Of a DNA stretch of 33,615 nucleotides, positions 7,427 through 15,271 are shown piece by piece. The number at the start of each line of letters is the position of its first letter. Within the stretch, counting starts at the first letter, position 1. The position numbers and the translations under genes are program-made. The notes under the pieces are model-generated. The model ran no database searches, had not been told where the DNA came from, and saw only the letters and a list, made by a program, of their open reading frames with translations. The DNA comes from CAZIRO01 sp964541595 (lineage in GTDB: Bacteria; Acidobacteriota; HRBIN11). The stretch is from the NCBI GenBank assembly GCA_964541595.1, contig CAZIRO010000008.1, positions 1 through 33,615 on the forward strand. Direction: 5' to 3'.

Positions 7427-9931
7427 TCATGGATACCGCAGGTTCACGGGAGGAAATTTCCATACATACAAACGAAGGGCGTCGATTTCTGTATCCTTCG
7501 GGAATGTAAACAGTACACGCAATGCAAACGACGGACGTGTCCCCCCGGCATCACGTGCGGTACAGCGCATGCGAATATCCGATCCGGTCAACCGCGCGGA
7601 CGATGCCCAGAGTTTCTGCAAAACGGCCGCCGGCGTCCACGTTTGACCGTGCTGGTCGACAATCCGGAGATCGCTCCCATCCGGATGCACGATTCGCAAC
7701 TCCAGATCCGGCGCGGCCGTTTCCGTTGGTGTCAATACGAGTTCCAGAACATACTGCTGCGTGTTCTGCGCACGATTCCCCGGCGTGCGGTCACGCGTCC
7801 ATTCCACCACCCGCATCTGCCAGCCCTCGGCCTCCACGGCGTCGCCCAGCCAGTACTGTTCGCGTCCCAGAATGTACCGATCAAACCATTGCAATACACG
7901 ACGCATCTCATCCAGTTTATGCCACGGTTCCCGAAGCCCGTGCCCTTCCCGGGGGTACACGACGAATTCCACCGTTCGATCGAGAAACCGCAACGCCTGA
8001 TACATCTCTTTTGAATTGCTGATGAACGTGTTCGGATCTTCCTTCCCGTGAATGATCAATACCGGCGTGGTCACGTTTTTGACATAGCGTGCCGGCGACC
8101 GTTCCAGGTACCGTTCGATGTCGTTCCAGTAATAGTCGCCGAGGTAATCCGGCTCCCAGCTCGGCAGATACGAATTACTGAAATCCGTAATGAGATTGAA
8201 AATGCCGAACATGGACACGGCGGCCCGAAACCGTTGGGTCTGAGTAATGGCCCAGTTGGTCATATATCCACCGTAACTCCCCCCGAAGATACCCAATTTT
8301 TCAGGATCCACCCATCCCTGTGCGATGACATAATCCACGCCGTGCATGATATCCCGGAAGTCACCCCCACCCAGATCGCGAAAGTTGGCGATCGCAAACG
8401 CATGTCCGTACCCGGAACTACCCCGGAAATTCGGGGCAAGCACCGCATACCCATGTGCGGCGAAAAACTGATAATAGTAATACTGCCGAAGCGTATTGAC
8501 TGCGCGACCTTTCGGTCCCCCGTGCACGGCCACCAGTAGCGGCGGTTTTCCCCGGTCTGGAGACTCGAGCGGTGCAACGAAAATCCCCTCGATGGTCTGA
8601 CCGTCAAAACTCCGCCATTGCACCACCCGTTGTGGTGCCAGCCGGTATTCCTTCAGCGACGGATTCAGATCGGTCAACCGCTGCGGTTCCCGCGATTTCG
8701 GTAAAACGATCCAGACGTCCGGCAAAGTCGTGGCGTTTTCCCACACGACCACCCACGGACGATTCCGTCCCGCCACCCAGTCCATCTGTGTGATCACGCG
8801 GTCCCCGCCGAGCAGGATTTCCGGTTCACCTCCACGGACATCCACACGATACACCCACTCCCAGACGCCGCGTTCAACCTGCAACGCGAGATAACGCGGT
8901 GAAATCCAGGCGAGATCATCGATGTCCGCATCGATCGGAGCGCTGACGAACTGCCACTGTTCCCGTGCCACAACGGACGCCGGTCTGGTCGGCCAGGGAA
9001 TCACCACAGCGTCCACACGCGAGAAACTGTGCTGCGGATCCCAGAGCGCAAGAAATGCAAGCCGCCGTCCGTCCGGAGAAAAACGTGGACGGCTCTCGGG
9101 TCCCTCCGCATCGGTCAATTGCACGGCATCGCCCCGATCCAGGTGCAGTGCCCACAGGTCATACCGCATGTAATCGTCCGGTTTGCCAGAATAGTTTGTC
9201 GCGTATACCGCCCACCGGCCATCCGGGTGGATCACAAATTCATCGATACCGTAATCCCCGATATAGATCCATTCCGGTTCCCCGGCGGACAGGTCGGATT
9301 TGATCTCCACACGCACGAACGCACGTCGATACTTTTCCGCGTCCACTACTTCTTCGTCATCCCGCCGTTTTTTGCGATGCGCTTCAACCGCACGTTCTGC
9401 GTCAGGTTGAGGTTGTTCGGTGAGCACAATCAGGACACGACGCTGCGGCAACCAGGCGAGATCCATCACGCCCCGGGGCAGGTGCGTGACCACCTGCGGT
9501 TGACCCCGATGGACGGACCATACCCATGCCTGGGGACGGGGGTTCTCCGTTTCATCCGAATCTTCGTCCGATGGCTCCTCCGCATCACGCTGCGTAATGA
9601 ACGCGAGCCAGCGGCTGTCCGCGGACCACCGCAGGTGGTGAATGGATGCTCCTGGCGGCATGATCCGGGCATACGTTCCGGTGGCGATCTCATAGACGCG
9701 CAGTTCATAACGGTATTGGCTTTTTTTCCAGTCCGTCGTGCGCACGACGACCGCGACTTTTTTGCCGTCCGGCGACAGCGCGATTTCTGTGGGAATGATC
9801 CAGGACAGGATGGTTCGCATGGTCAGCGTCTTGCGTACCACCATGAGTCGCTCTCCGGCGTGCATGAAATGCGGCATACATGCCATACTCATTACCCAGA
9901 GCATCCAGACGCACCGCGTATACCCATGCAT
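7427..9931 (-). CDS. Secreted S9-family prolyl-oligopeptidase/acylaminoacyl-peptidase-like enzyme with a C-terminal extension
   Basis: The 834-residue protein has a signal peptide (to about residue 25), a beta-propeller with Tol-like repeats (ALSPDGKKVAVV, RWSADSRWLAF, FSPDGRRLAFLA) to about residue 430, and an alpha/beta-hydrolase domain from about 440 to 690. The catalytic triad is readable: Ser552 in GGSYGGY, Asp632 in HGKEDPNT and His664 in REGHG. Such enzymes remove short peptides or N-acylated residues, and the propeller gates access. Residues 691-834 form an extra domain rich in beta-strand patterns that S9 enzymes usually lack, since they end soon after the catalytic His. A charged insert (EEPSDEDSDE) lies in the propeller. 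GAGG 7 bases upstream supports the ATG. It is the first gene of a four-gene minus-strand operon. A role in periplasmic peptide use is inferred. Confidence 0.85.
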   Translation of the reverse strand: MHGYTRCVWMLWVMSMACMPHFMHAGERLMVVRKTLTMRTILSWIIPTEIALSPDGKKVAVVVRTTDWKKSQYRYELRVYEIATGTYARIMPPGASIHHLRWSADSRWLAFITQRDAEEPSDEDSDETENPRPQAWVWSVHRGQPQVVTHLPRGVMDLAWLPQRRVLIVLTEQPQPDAERAVEAHRKKRRDDEEVVDAEKYRRAFVRVEIKSDLSAGEPEWIYIGDYGIDEFVIHPDGRWAVYATNYSGKPDDYMRYDLWALHLDRGDAVQLTDAEGPESRPRFSPDGRRLAFLALWDPQHSFSRVDAVVIPWPTRPASVVAREQWQFVSAPIDADIDDLAWISPRYLALQVERGVWEWVYRVDVRGGEPEILLGGDRVITQMDWVAGRNRPWVVVWENATTLPDVWIVLPKSREPQRLTDLNPSLKEYRLAPQRVVQWRSFDGQTIEGIFVAPLESPDRGKPPLLVAVHGGPKGRAVNTLRQYYYYQFFAAHGYAVLAPNFRGSSGYGHAFAIANFRDLGGGDFRDIMHGVDYVIAQGWVDPEKLGIFGGSYGGYMTNWAITQTQRFRAAVSMFGIFNLITDFSNSYLPSWEPDYLGDYYWNDIERYLERSPARYVKNVTTPVLIIHGKEDPNTFISNSKEMYQALRFLDRTVEFVVYPREGHGLREPWHKLDEMRRVLQWFDRYILGREQYWLGDAVEAEGWQMRVVEWTRDRTPGNRAQNTQQYVLELVLTPTETAAPDLELRIVHPDGSDLRIVDQHGQTWTPAAVLQKLWASSARLTGSDIRMRCTARDAGGTRPSFALRVLFTFPKDTEIDALRLYVWKFPPVNLRYP

Positions 9932-10312
9932 ATCGCATCCTCATCATTCATGGACTGGGAACAGCGCAGGATAGATCCCCCCAGAACGGTATGCATCATG
10001 GCGAACTGTCGGGCAAAATGCAAGTAGCGTGCACTGGGATCGGGACGGGAAATGGGACAGGGGATACGCCGGATGAACGGATGGCCCGGAGGACACCGGG
10101 TGTCGGGTCGCAGGTCTCAGGTGTCGGGTGTCAGGTCCCAGGTCCCAGGTGTCAGGTATTCCGGTGGCAGGTATTTGCGACGGGAGACGGAAGACAGGGG
10201 ACGGGGCATCGCATGGGCGGGGGATAGCACATGACCGCATGGGTACCCACGGTGTCCCATGGCCTGTCCCGATCCCAGGACCATACGTGTTGACACGCAT
10301 CCGGCGTCTGCT
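9932..10312. other. Intergenic region between rtcB and the S9 peptidase operon
   Basis: This 381-base gap contains repeat element copy A (10034-10278). The remaining 102 bases upstream of the peptidase start should hold its promoter, but I found no convincing hexamer pair. The 34 bases next to the rtcB stop show nothing notable. No open reading frame here has a plausible protein sequence. Confidence 0.7.
10034..10278 (+). repeat. Inverted-repeat-ended element, copy A, with heptanucleotide array
   Basis: This 245-bp element has imperfect terminal inverted repeats of 26 bp (10034-10059 and 10253-10278, 23 of 26 matching), each beginning CTGGGATCGGGAC when read inward. Inside, from about 10098 to 10175, is a degenerate array of seven-base units of the form RGGTSYC. 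A core follows (GGGAGACGGAAGACAGGGGA), then a TGGGTACCCA palindrome at 10240-10249. A second copy in the same orientation lies at 11864-12101. By eye the right-hand 100 bp of the two copies is about 90% identical. It carries no protein. It resembles a MITE or REP-like non-autonomous element. I saw no clear target-site duplication. Confidence 0.85.
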
Positions 10313-11761
10313 TTAACCCTTGACCACGACCACCGGCCGGAGTCGCACGAGTTTCGTACTGATCCCGGTGGCATGCACCACGTCCACGACATCCTCCACG
10401 TCTTTATACGCATCCGGCATTTCTTCATCGATGGTCGCACGACTCTCACCCCGAACGATGATCCCCTGCAGCCGCAACTCTTTTTCAATGTTCCGGCTGC
10501 GGGCCTCGCGTTTGGCCTGCCTGCGGCTCATCACCCGACCCGCACCGTGGCATGAACTGCCGAATGAGATCTGCATCGACTCCGGTCGACCAAGCAGGAT
10601 GTACGAGTACCGCCCCATATCACCGGGAATGAGCACTGGCTGCCCGGTCGTGCGGTATATGCCGGGCAGTTCCGGTCGTCCCGGTGGGAATGCACGCGTG
10701 GCACCCTTCCGATGGAGACAGACTTTGACTCGCTGTCCGTCGACCACGTGTTCCTCAAACTTGGCAATGTTGTGACAGACGTCGTAGAGCAGCCGTACAC
10801 CGAGTTCACGCGGCGAAATGTCAAGTGCTTTCTGAAAGGCTTTCTGCATGAGGTGCATAATGATCTGGCGATTGCACCAGGCGAAGTTCGCCGCTCCGCG
10901 CATGGCCGCGATGTACGCCTCGGCCTCGGGAGACCGAATCGGTGCACAAACGAGTTGGCGATCCGGCAATTCGATCCCGTACTTGCGTACGGCCTGAAAC
11001 ATGACGCTGAGATAATCGTCACAGATCTGATGTCCGAACCCCCGGGAACCGCAGTGAATCATGTATACGATTTGACCCTGAAACAATCCGAGGCGACGCG
11101 CGTTCTCCTCGTCATAGATCGCGTCGACGACGTCTACCTCGGCGAAATGGTTACCGGAACCGAGTGTACCGAGCTGGATCGCACCGCGTTCATAGGCACG
11201 CTGGGAGATCTTATCCGGGTCAGCACCCTCCAAACATCCTTTCTCCTCGGTTCTCTGCAGGTCGTCCGGCGAACCGAACCCCTGTTCGATGGCCCAACGT
11301 GCGCCCTTGACGACGACCTCACGCATCTCCGCACGGCTCAATCGGCGGATCGCGCCATGCGCGCCCACTCCGGTAGGCACCGTCTGAAAGATCACATCGG
11401 CCAGCCGTTCTTCCTTTCCCTCGAGATCTTTCCGATGAAGATTTGTCAAAACGACCCGCACCCCACAGTTGATGTCATAACCCACGCCGCCCGGGGATAT
11501 AATGCCGTCTTCGACGCGGAACGCAGCAACGCCACCGATGGGAAACCCGTATCCCTCATGGACATCCGGCATGGCAATGGCATATCCGACAATCCCCGGC
11601 AGGGTGGCAACATTGCATAACTGTTGCAAACTGTTGTCCCGCTGCAGTAATTTCCACAGACGGGACGACGCAAGTACCCGTGCGGGCACGCGCATGGCAC
11701 CGACGGGTTCGGCTTCCCAGATATATGTACTGATCTGACGAAATACCGGTCGTTCGGCCAT
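10313..11761 (-). CDS. rtcB: RtcB-type tRNA-splicing/RNA-repair ligase
   Basis: The 482-residue product is full length for RtcB, which joins a 2',3'-cyclic phosphate or 3'-phosphate RNA end to a 5'-hydroxyl end using GTP and Mn2+. Recognisable elements are MPDVHEGYGFPIGGVAAF, the metal-binding Cys in GGVGYDINCGVR, GTLGSGNHFAEV, HCGSRGFGHQ, and the late GSSCHGAGRVMSR motif that contains the guanylated histidine. In bacteria it repairs stress-cleaved tRNA and rRNA. No archease, RtcA or RtcR gene is in the window. Several in-frame starts precede the chosen one, but GGAGG 6 bases before the ATG at 11761 decides it. The gene stands alone on the minus strand, bracketed by two copies of an inverted-repeat element. 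Confidence 0.93.
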   Translation of the reverse strand: MAERPVFRQISTYIWEAEPVGAMRVPARVLASSRLWKLLQRDNSLQQLCNVATLPGIVGYAIAMPDVHEGYGFPIGGVAAFRVEDGIISPGGVGYDINCGVRVVLTNLHRKDLEGKEERLADVIFQTVPTGVGAHGAIRRLSRAEMREVVVKGARWAIEQGFGSPDDLQRTEEKGCLEGADPDKISQRAYERGAIQLGTLGSGNHFAEVDVVDAIYDEENARRLGLFQGQIVYMIHCGSRGFGHQICDDYLSVMFQAVRKYGIELPDRQLVCAPIRSPEAEAYIAAMRGAANFAWCNRQIIMHLMQKAFQKALDISPRELGVRLLYDVCHNIAKFEEHVVDGQRVKVCLHRKGATRAFPPGRPELPGIYRTTGQPVLIPGDMGRYSYILLGRPESMQISFGSSCHGAGRVMSRRQAKREARSRNIEKELRLQGIIVRGESRATIDEEMPDAYKDVEDVVDVVHATGISTKLVRLRPVVVVKG

Positions 11762-11816
11762 AGAAGGCCTCCTTATGAGAACGTTCGATAGATGCACCTG
11801 TACAGTGTGGCCATTT

Positions 11817-11846
11817 ATTGTATGACAAGCGGCAACGGTCCGGCAA
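11817..11846 (-). promoter_or_regulatory. Probable rtcB promoter
   Basis: On the minus strand, TTGCCG (11846-11841) and TACAAT (11822-11817) are separated by 18 bases. This is a fair sigma70-like pair with a strong -10 match. The -10 lies about 55 bases before the rtcB start codon. It sits between rtcB and repeat copy B. Confidence 0.45.
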
Positions 11847-11851
11847 TGGGT

Positions 11852-11870
11852 AAAAAATCCCCCCTGGGAT
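11852..11870 (-). terminator. Terminator-like hairpin with T-run at the edge of repeat copy B
   Basis: Read on the minus strand, ATCCC and GGGAT form a 5-bp stem with a 4-base loop, followed directly by six T residues. Part of the stem is the terminal repeat of copy B and the T-run is in the flank. It would stop minus-strand transcription leaving the element just before the rtcB promoter. The stem is short, so confidence is modest. Confidence 0.4.
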
Positions 11871-12101
11871 CAGGGCAGGCAATGGGACAGGGGATGCATC
11901 GGATGCGCGGATGGTCCGGTCGACACCAGGTGTCGGGTGTCAGGTCGCAGGTCCCAGGTGTCGGGTGTCGGGTATCGGGTATGCAGGTGGCAGGTATCCG
12001 GGACGGGAGACGGAAGACAGGGGACGGGGCATCTCATGGGCTGGGGATAGCGCATGACCGAATGGGTACCCACGGTGTCCCATTGCCTGTCCCGATTGCA
12101 G
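11864..12101 (+). repeat. Inverted-repeat-ended element, copy B, with heptanucleotide array
   Basis: This 238-bp element is the partner of copy A at 10034-10278 and lies in the same orientation. Its ends are CTGGGATCAGGGCAGG on the left and the complement of CTGCAATCGGGACAGG on the right, and both continue into CAATGGGACA. The heptamer array runs from about 11928 to 11998 with units such as AGGTGTC, GGGTGTC, AGGTCGC and GGGTATC. The array differs in unit order from copy A while the flanking core is conserved. This suggests slippage in the array and selection or recent spread for the rest. The TGGGTACCCA palindrome is at 12063-12072. Confidence 0.85.
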
Positions 12102-12209
12102 TTTCCCCGGTTGCGGAATCGATGCGATGTGGTTAAATTTCCGCAAGGGACACGATCGGTTTGTTTCCGATGCAGTGGTTTGTTCCCAGAGGGAAAGTGG
12201 CGAGGAGAA

Positions 12210-12242
12210 AAGTGACGAAGGTGTCGATGCACGTCGTCACTT
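12210..12242 (+). promoter_or_regulatory. 9-bp perfect inverted repeat in the rel leader
   Basis: AAGTGACGA (12210-12218) and TCGTCACTT (12234-12242) are perfectly complementary across a 15-base loop that can itself pair three more bases (GTG/CAC). The structure ends 30 bases before the rel start codon and just ahead of its ribosome binding site. It could be an RNA hairpin affecting rel translation or a DNA operator for a dimeric regulator. No T-run follows, so termination is unlikely. Confidence 0.45.
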
Positions 12243-12272
12243 CGGTAATGGACCGCCAGGGGTCCGGTGAGC

Positions 12273-14537
12273 ATGCGATATGTCCGTGACCTGTTCGTAC
12301 CGGCAGCGATTCGTCTGGACGATATTATTGACGCGCTGTTGAAATATCGTTCAGACGACCGCATCGATCTCATTCGCAAGGCGTATGCACTCTCGGCGTA
12401 CTGTCACAAAGATCAGATGCGCAAGGACGGGTCCCCCTATCTCAGCCACCCGCTTGCTGTGGCATACATCCTCACGCAGTGGCGCCTGGATGAAGTCAGT
12501 ATCGCCGCGGCGCTATTACACGATACCCTTGAGGACGCGCCGCACCTGGTTTCCGAAGCGGATCTGCAACGGGTGGTCGGCCCGGAGGTCACCCATATCG
12601 TGCGGGGGTTGAGCAAACTCGCCAAACACCATTTTGTCTCCAAGGAACAGCGGCAGGCGGAGTACTTCATGCGTATGTTGATGGCGGCGGCCGAGGATCC
12701 GCGGGTGCTTTACGTGAAACTGGCCGATCGACTCCACAACATGATGACGCTGGACGCTGTGGAACCGGAGAAGCAGATCCGGATCGCGCTGGAGACCCAG
12801 ACGATCTTTGCGCCAATGGCGTTGCGGCTCGGTGTCGGCCAGGCGTATGCCATGTTGAGTGACCTCAGTCTGAAGTACCTCGATCCGAAGAATTATCGGC
12901 GCATTATGGCCATTCTGGAACGTCGTCTGCCCGTTGCCGAAGAGGTGCTGGGCCATATCCGGGAAATCCTTCTGGCCGATCTGCATGCCCACGGTTTATC
13001 CCGCGCGGAGATCCACATGCGGATCAAACGGCCGGCCAGTATATACCGTAAGATGCGCCGTAAAAACGTTCCCCCCGAAGAGATCTACGACATCTTCGGT
13101 GTTCGTATTCTCGTCGATACGGTGGAACAGTGTTATGAAACACTCGGGATTGTGCATCAACGGTGGAACTACATCCGGGACGAGTTCGATGATTACATTG
13201 CCCGACCGAAACCGAACGGGTACCAGTCCATCCACACAGCTATCCTGTATCCCCATGCGGAAGAAGGTCTTATCCCGGTGGAAATCCAGATCCGTACGTA
13301 TGAAATGGACCAGATCGCCGAATGGGGGCTGGCGGCCCACCTGATTTATAAGGGCACGATCCCCTCGACGGACCAGCGATACCTGAAATGGGTACGCGAA
13401 CTTCAGGAACTCCAGGAACAGGGCGCGTCCCCGGAAGAGATCATTCGTAATCTCCAGCACATGCTGGACTTCGATAAGGTGTATGTCTACACCCCGAAGG
13501 GGGATATTCTGGAACTGCCCAAGGGCGCAACCCCGATCGATTTTGCCTTTCACATTCACACGGATATCGGCCTGCACTGTGCGGGTGCACGTGTGAACGG
13601 CCGCCAGGTACCGTTGAATTACCGCCTGCGCACCGGAGACGTCGTCGAGATTCTCACCCATCCGCAGCAGACCCCGAGCGAGGGCTGGCTGTCCTTCGTC
13701 GTGTCCAAGACGGCCCGACAGAAACTGCGGGCATTCTTCCGTAAACAACAGCAGCAGGAACGCATTCGCCTCATCCAGGAGGGGCGTCAGCGACTGGAAC
13801 GCCTCCTGGAACCCCGCCAGTGGGAGCCGCAGGACCTCTATCGCAAACTGCAGGAGGTGAAAGAGTACAGGAAACTGTTCGGGAATATGGGGATTCAGAA
13901 CCTGGACGACTTCCTGTTTTACGTCGGCAATGGTACGATACCGGTGCGCCGTATCGCCACCACGCTAGAAAAGATGGAGGCCGAGTCCGCTCAGAATCTG
14001 CTTCAGAAACTCCTGCAACCGTTCCGGGGACGGCGGCGTTCGACGGCGGATCTGGTACTGCAAAATTCCAATCACCCGTTGACCGTTGAGTATCGGCGGG
14101 CCATGTGTTGCGCTCCGGTACCCGGCGAGCCGGTGTTGCTGTACTTCAGTCATCGACCGGGACGGTTACCGGCGCTGCACCGGCGCGATTGTCCGCAGGC
14201 CCGGCAGTTTCGCTCCGATCGCGTCCAGACCGATATTGAGTGGCACCCCGGTGAGCGGGACCGCTTTCCCGTCGCGCTGGAAATCGAGGTCGAGGATCGG
14301 CCCGGGGCGCTCGCCACCATCCTGGACGTGTTTCAGAAGTTCAACATCAATCTTGGACACGTCGAAGCGATCACCCATCAGGGGAAGGGGATCATTACGC
14401 TGGTAGCCCAGGTTCCGGATGCCGGGTTGCTCCAACGGATCATCAAATCGATTCAGTCCCGGTCATCCGTCCTCCGGGTGGAACGGATCGGTCTGGATCG
14501 CGTGAATTTTCCCGCACGTCCGGCGCCCGTGCACTGA
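12273..14537 (+). CDS. rel: RelA/SpoT-family (p)ppGpp synthetase and hydrolase
   Basis: The 754-residue product makes and probably degrades the stringent-response alarmone. The N-terminal HD hydrolase domain looks intact: His59, HD at 83-84 in LLHDTLED, then Asp152 and Asn156 in KLADRLHNM. The synthetase domain has YDIFGVRIL, PKPNGYQSIHT and EIQIRTYEMDQIAEWGLAAH. It carries EFDD (304-307) where bifunctional enzymes usually have RxKD and monofunctional RelA has ExDD. A TGS domain (VYVYTPKGDILELPKGATPIDFA), a zinc-finger-like region (MCCAPVPG...CP) and a C-terminal ACT domain follow. A GTG two codons upstream is in frame, but AGGGG lies only 3 bases from it and 9 from this ATG, so ATG is preferred. 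The gene is monocistronic. Confidence 0.95.
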   Translation: MRYVRDLFVPAAIRLDDIIDALLKYRSDDRIDLIRKAYALSAYCHKDQMRKDGSPYLSHPLAVAYILTQWRLDEVSIAAALLHDTLEDAPHLVSEADLQRVVGPEVTHIVRGLSKLAKHHFVSKEQRQAEYFMRMLMAAAEDPRVLYVKLADRLHNMMTLDAVEPEKQIRIALETQTIFAPMALRLGVGQAYAMLSDLSLKYLDPKNYRRIMAILERRLPVAEEVLGHIREILLADLHAHGLSRAEIHMRIKRPASIYRKMRRKNVPPEEIYDIFGVRILVDTVEQCYETLGIVHQRWNYIRDEFDDYIARPKPNGYQSIHTAILYPHAEEGLIPVEIQIRTYEMDQIAEWGLAAHLIYKGTIPSTDQRYLKWVRELQELQEQGASPEEIIRNLQHMLDFDKVYVYTPKGDILELPKGATPIDFAFHIHTDIGLHCAGARVNGRQVPLNYRLRTGDVVEILTHPQQTPSEGWLSFVVSKTARQKLRAFFRKQQQQERIRLIQEGRQRLERLLEPRQWEPQDLYRKLQEVKEYRKLFGNMGIQNLDDFLFYVGNGTIPVRRIATTLEKMEAESAQNLLQKLLQPFRGRRRSTADLVLQNSNHPLTVEYRRAMCCAPVPGEPVLLYFSHRPGRLPALHRRDCPQARQFRSDRVQTDIEWHPGERDRFPVALEIEVEDRPGALATILDVFQKFNINLGHVEAITHQGKGIITLVAQVPDAGLLQRIIKSIQSRSSVLRVERIGLDRVNFPARPAPVH

Positions 14538-14555
14538 GTGGTTGTTTTCCAAATT

Positions 14556-14597
14556 CCTGTCCTGATCCCGGGGGGTTTTACCTGAAATCGGGACCGG
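14556..14597. terminator. Imperfect hairpin between convergent rel and M50 protease genes
   Basis: CCTGTCCTGATCCCGGG (14556-14572) and CCTGAAATCGGGACCGG (14581-14597) can pair imperfectly, about 12 of 17 positions. Placement between two convergent stop codons suits a bidirectional terminator. A short T-run (GGTTTTA) falls in the loop rather than after the stem. The arms resemble the ends of the rtcB-flanking elements, so this may be a decayed remnant. Confidence 0.3.
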
Positions 14598-14617
14598 TAC
14601 GTCCCGTCACATCGCCG

Positions 14618-15271
14618 TCAAAAGGGGATCCCCAGCAGCCAGAGGATCAGCCGAATCGGCGGCATCAACAGGAGCGAAAAGAATCCCGGTACGATAAAAA
14701 GCATCAGCAGGATGAACGGCATGTACGGCTTGATCTGATACCAGGTCGGCAGCCACGCATACGGCATCAGACCCTCCGCCACCCAGCTGCCGTCCAGTGG
14801 ATACACGGGCAACAGATTGAACACCGCCAGAACAACATTCAAAATCACGCCGGTTTGCAACACGACGAGAATCAGCCACACGATCAGATGCGCGCCCGGG
14901 TGCGCAAACAGTGCACGCGTGATGTGAAACAGTACCGCGAACCCCGCGGCCAGGAGCAGGTTGCTGACCGGACCGGCGAGTGCGGTCAACATGTGGTCCC
15001 GACGCGGATGTTGAAAAAAGCGCGGATTGACCGGGGTGGGTTTGGCCCATCCGAAGACGACCCCGAGTTGACCGATCATCGAGATCAGGGGCAACAGGAT
15101 CGTTCCGATAGGATCGATGTGGGGTAACGGATTCAGGGTGATACGGCCCTGATACCGTGCCGTCGGATCGCCCAGGCGCCAGGCCATCCAGCCGTGTGCA
15201 CTCTCGTGAAACGACAGACTGAGCAGCAGATGGACGAAATAGAGCATATAAATCCAGATATGCTCACCCAT
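14618..15271 (-). CDS. Small M50 (site-2-type) membrane metalloprotease
   Basis: The 217-residue polytopic protein has the zinc motif HESAH at residues 22-26 in the first hydrophobic segment. It then has GRITLNPLPHIDPIG, GWAKPTPVNP and the second motif NLLPVYPLDGS with Asp160. This matches the short prokaryotic site-2 protease subgroup often annotated YwhC/Rv-type, without PDZ or CBS domains. The ATG at 15271 overlaps the end of gatA by 8 bases, so translation is probably coupled. Longer upstream starts would lie wholly inside gatA in another frame and give unmatched sequence. It is the last gene of the gatCA operon, a housekeeping location that gives no clue to its substrate. Confidence 0.88.
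   Translation of the reverse strand: MGEHIWIYMLYFVHLLLSLSFHESAHGWMAWRLGDPTARYQGRITLNPLPHIDPIGTILLPLISMIGQLGVVFGWAKPTPVNPRFFQHPRRDHMLTALAGPVSNLLLAAGFAVLFHITRALFAHPGAHLIVWLILVVLQTGVILNVVLAVFNLLPVYPLDGSWVAEGLMPYAWLPTWYQIKPYMPFILLMLFIVPGFFSLLLMPPIRLILWLLGIPF

Larger units (their letters stand above)
11762..12272. other. Divergent intergenic region between rtcB and rel
   Basis: This gap of about 510 bases holds, in order, the probable rtcB promoter, a terminator-like hairpin facing rtcB, repeat element copy B, and the rel leader with a 9-bp stem. For rel, a weak hexamer pair, TTGCGG (12111-12116) and TAAATT (12134-12139) 17 bases apart, is the best promoter I can find. It lies just outside the repeat. 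No protein-coding frame is credible. Confidence 0.65.

Noticed and set aside
6836..8014. 392-codon plus-strand open frame opposite DoxX and the S9 peptidase
   Set aside because: It spans two genes on the other strand, has no family resemblance and is explained by base composition.
10098..10175. Possible CRISPR array
   Set aside because: The units are seven bases long with no spacers and no cas genes nearby. It is a short tandem repeat.
10034..12101. Composite transposon carrying rtcB
   Set aside because: Neither repeat copy encodes a transposase and I could not find target-site duplications. The bracketing is reported, but mobility is unproven.
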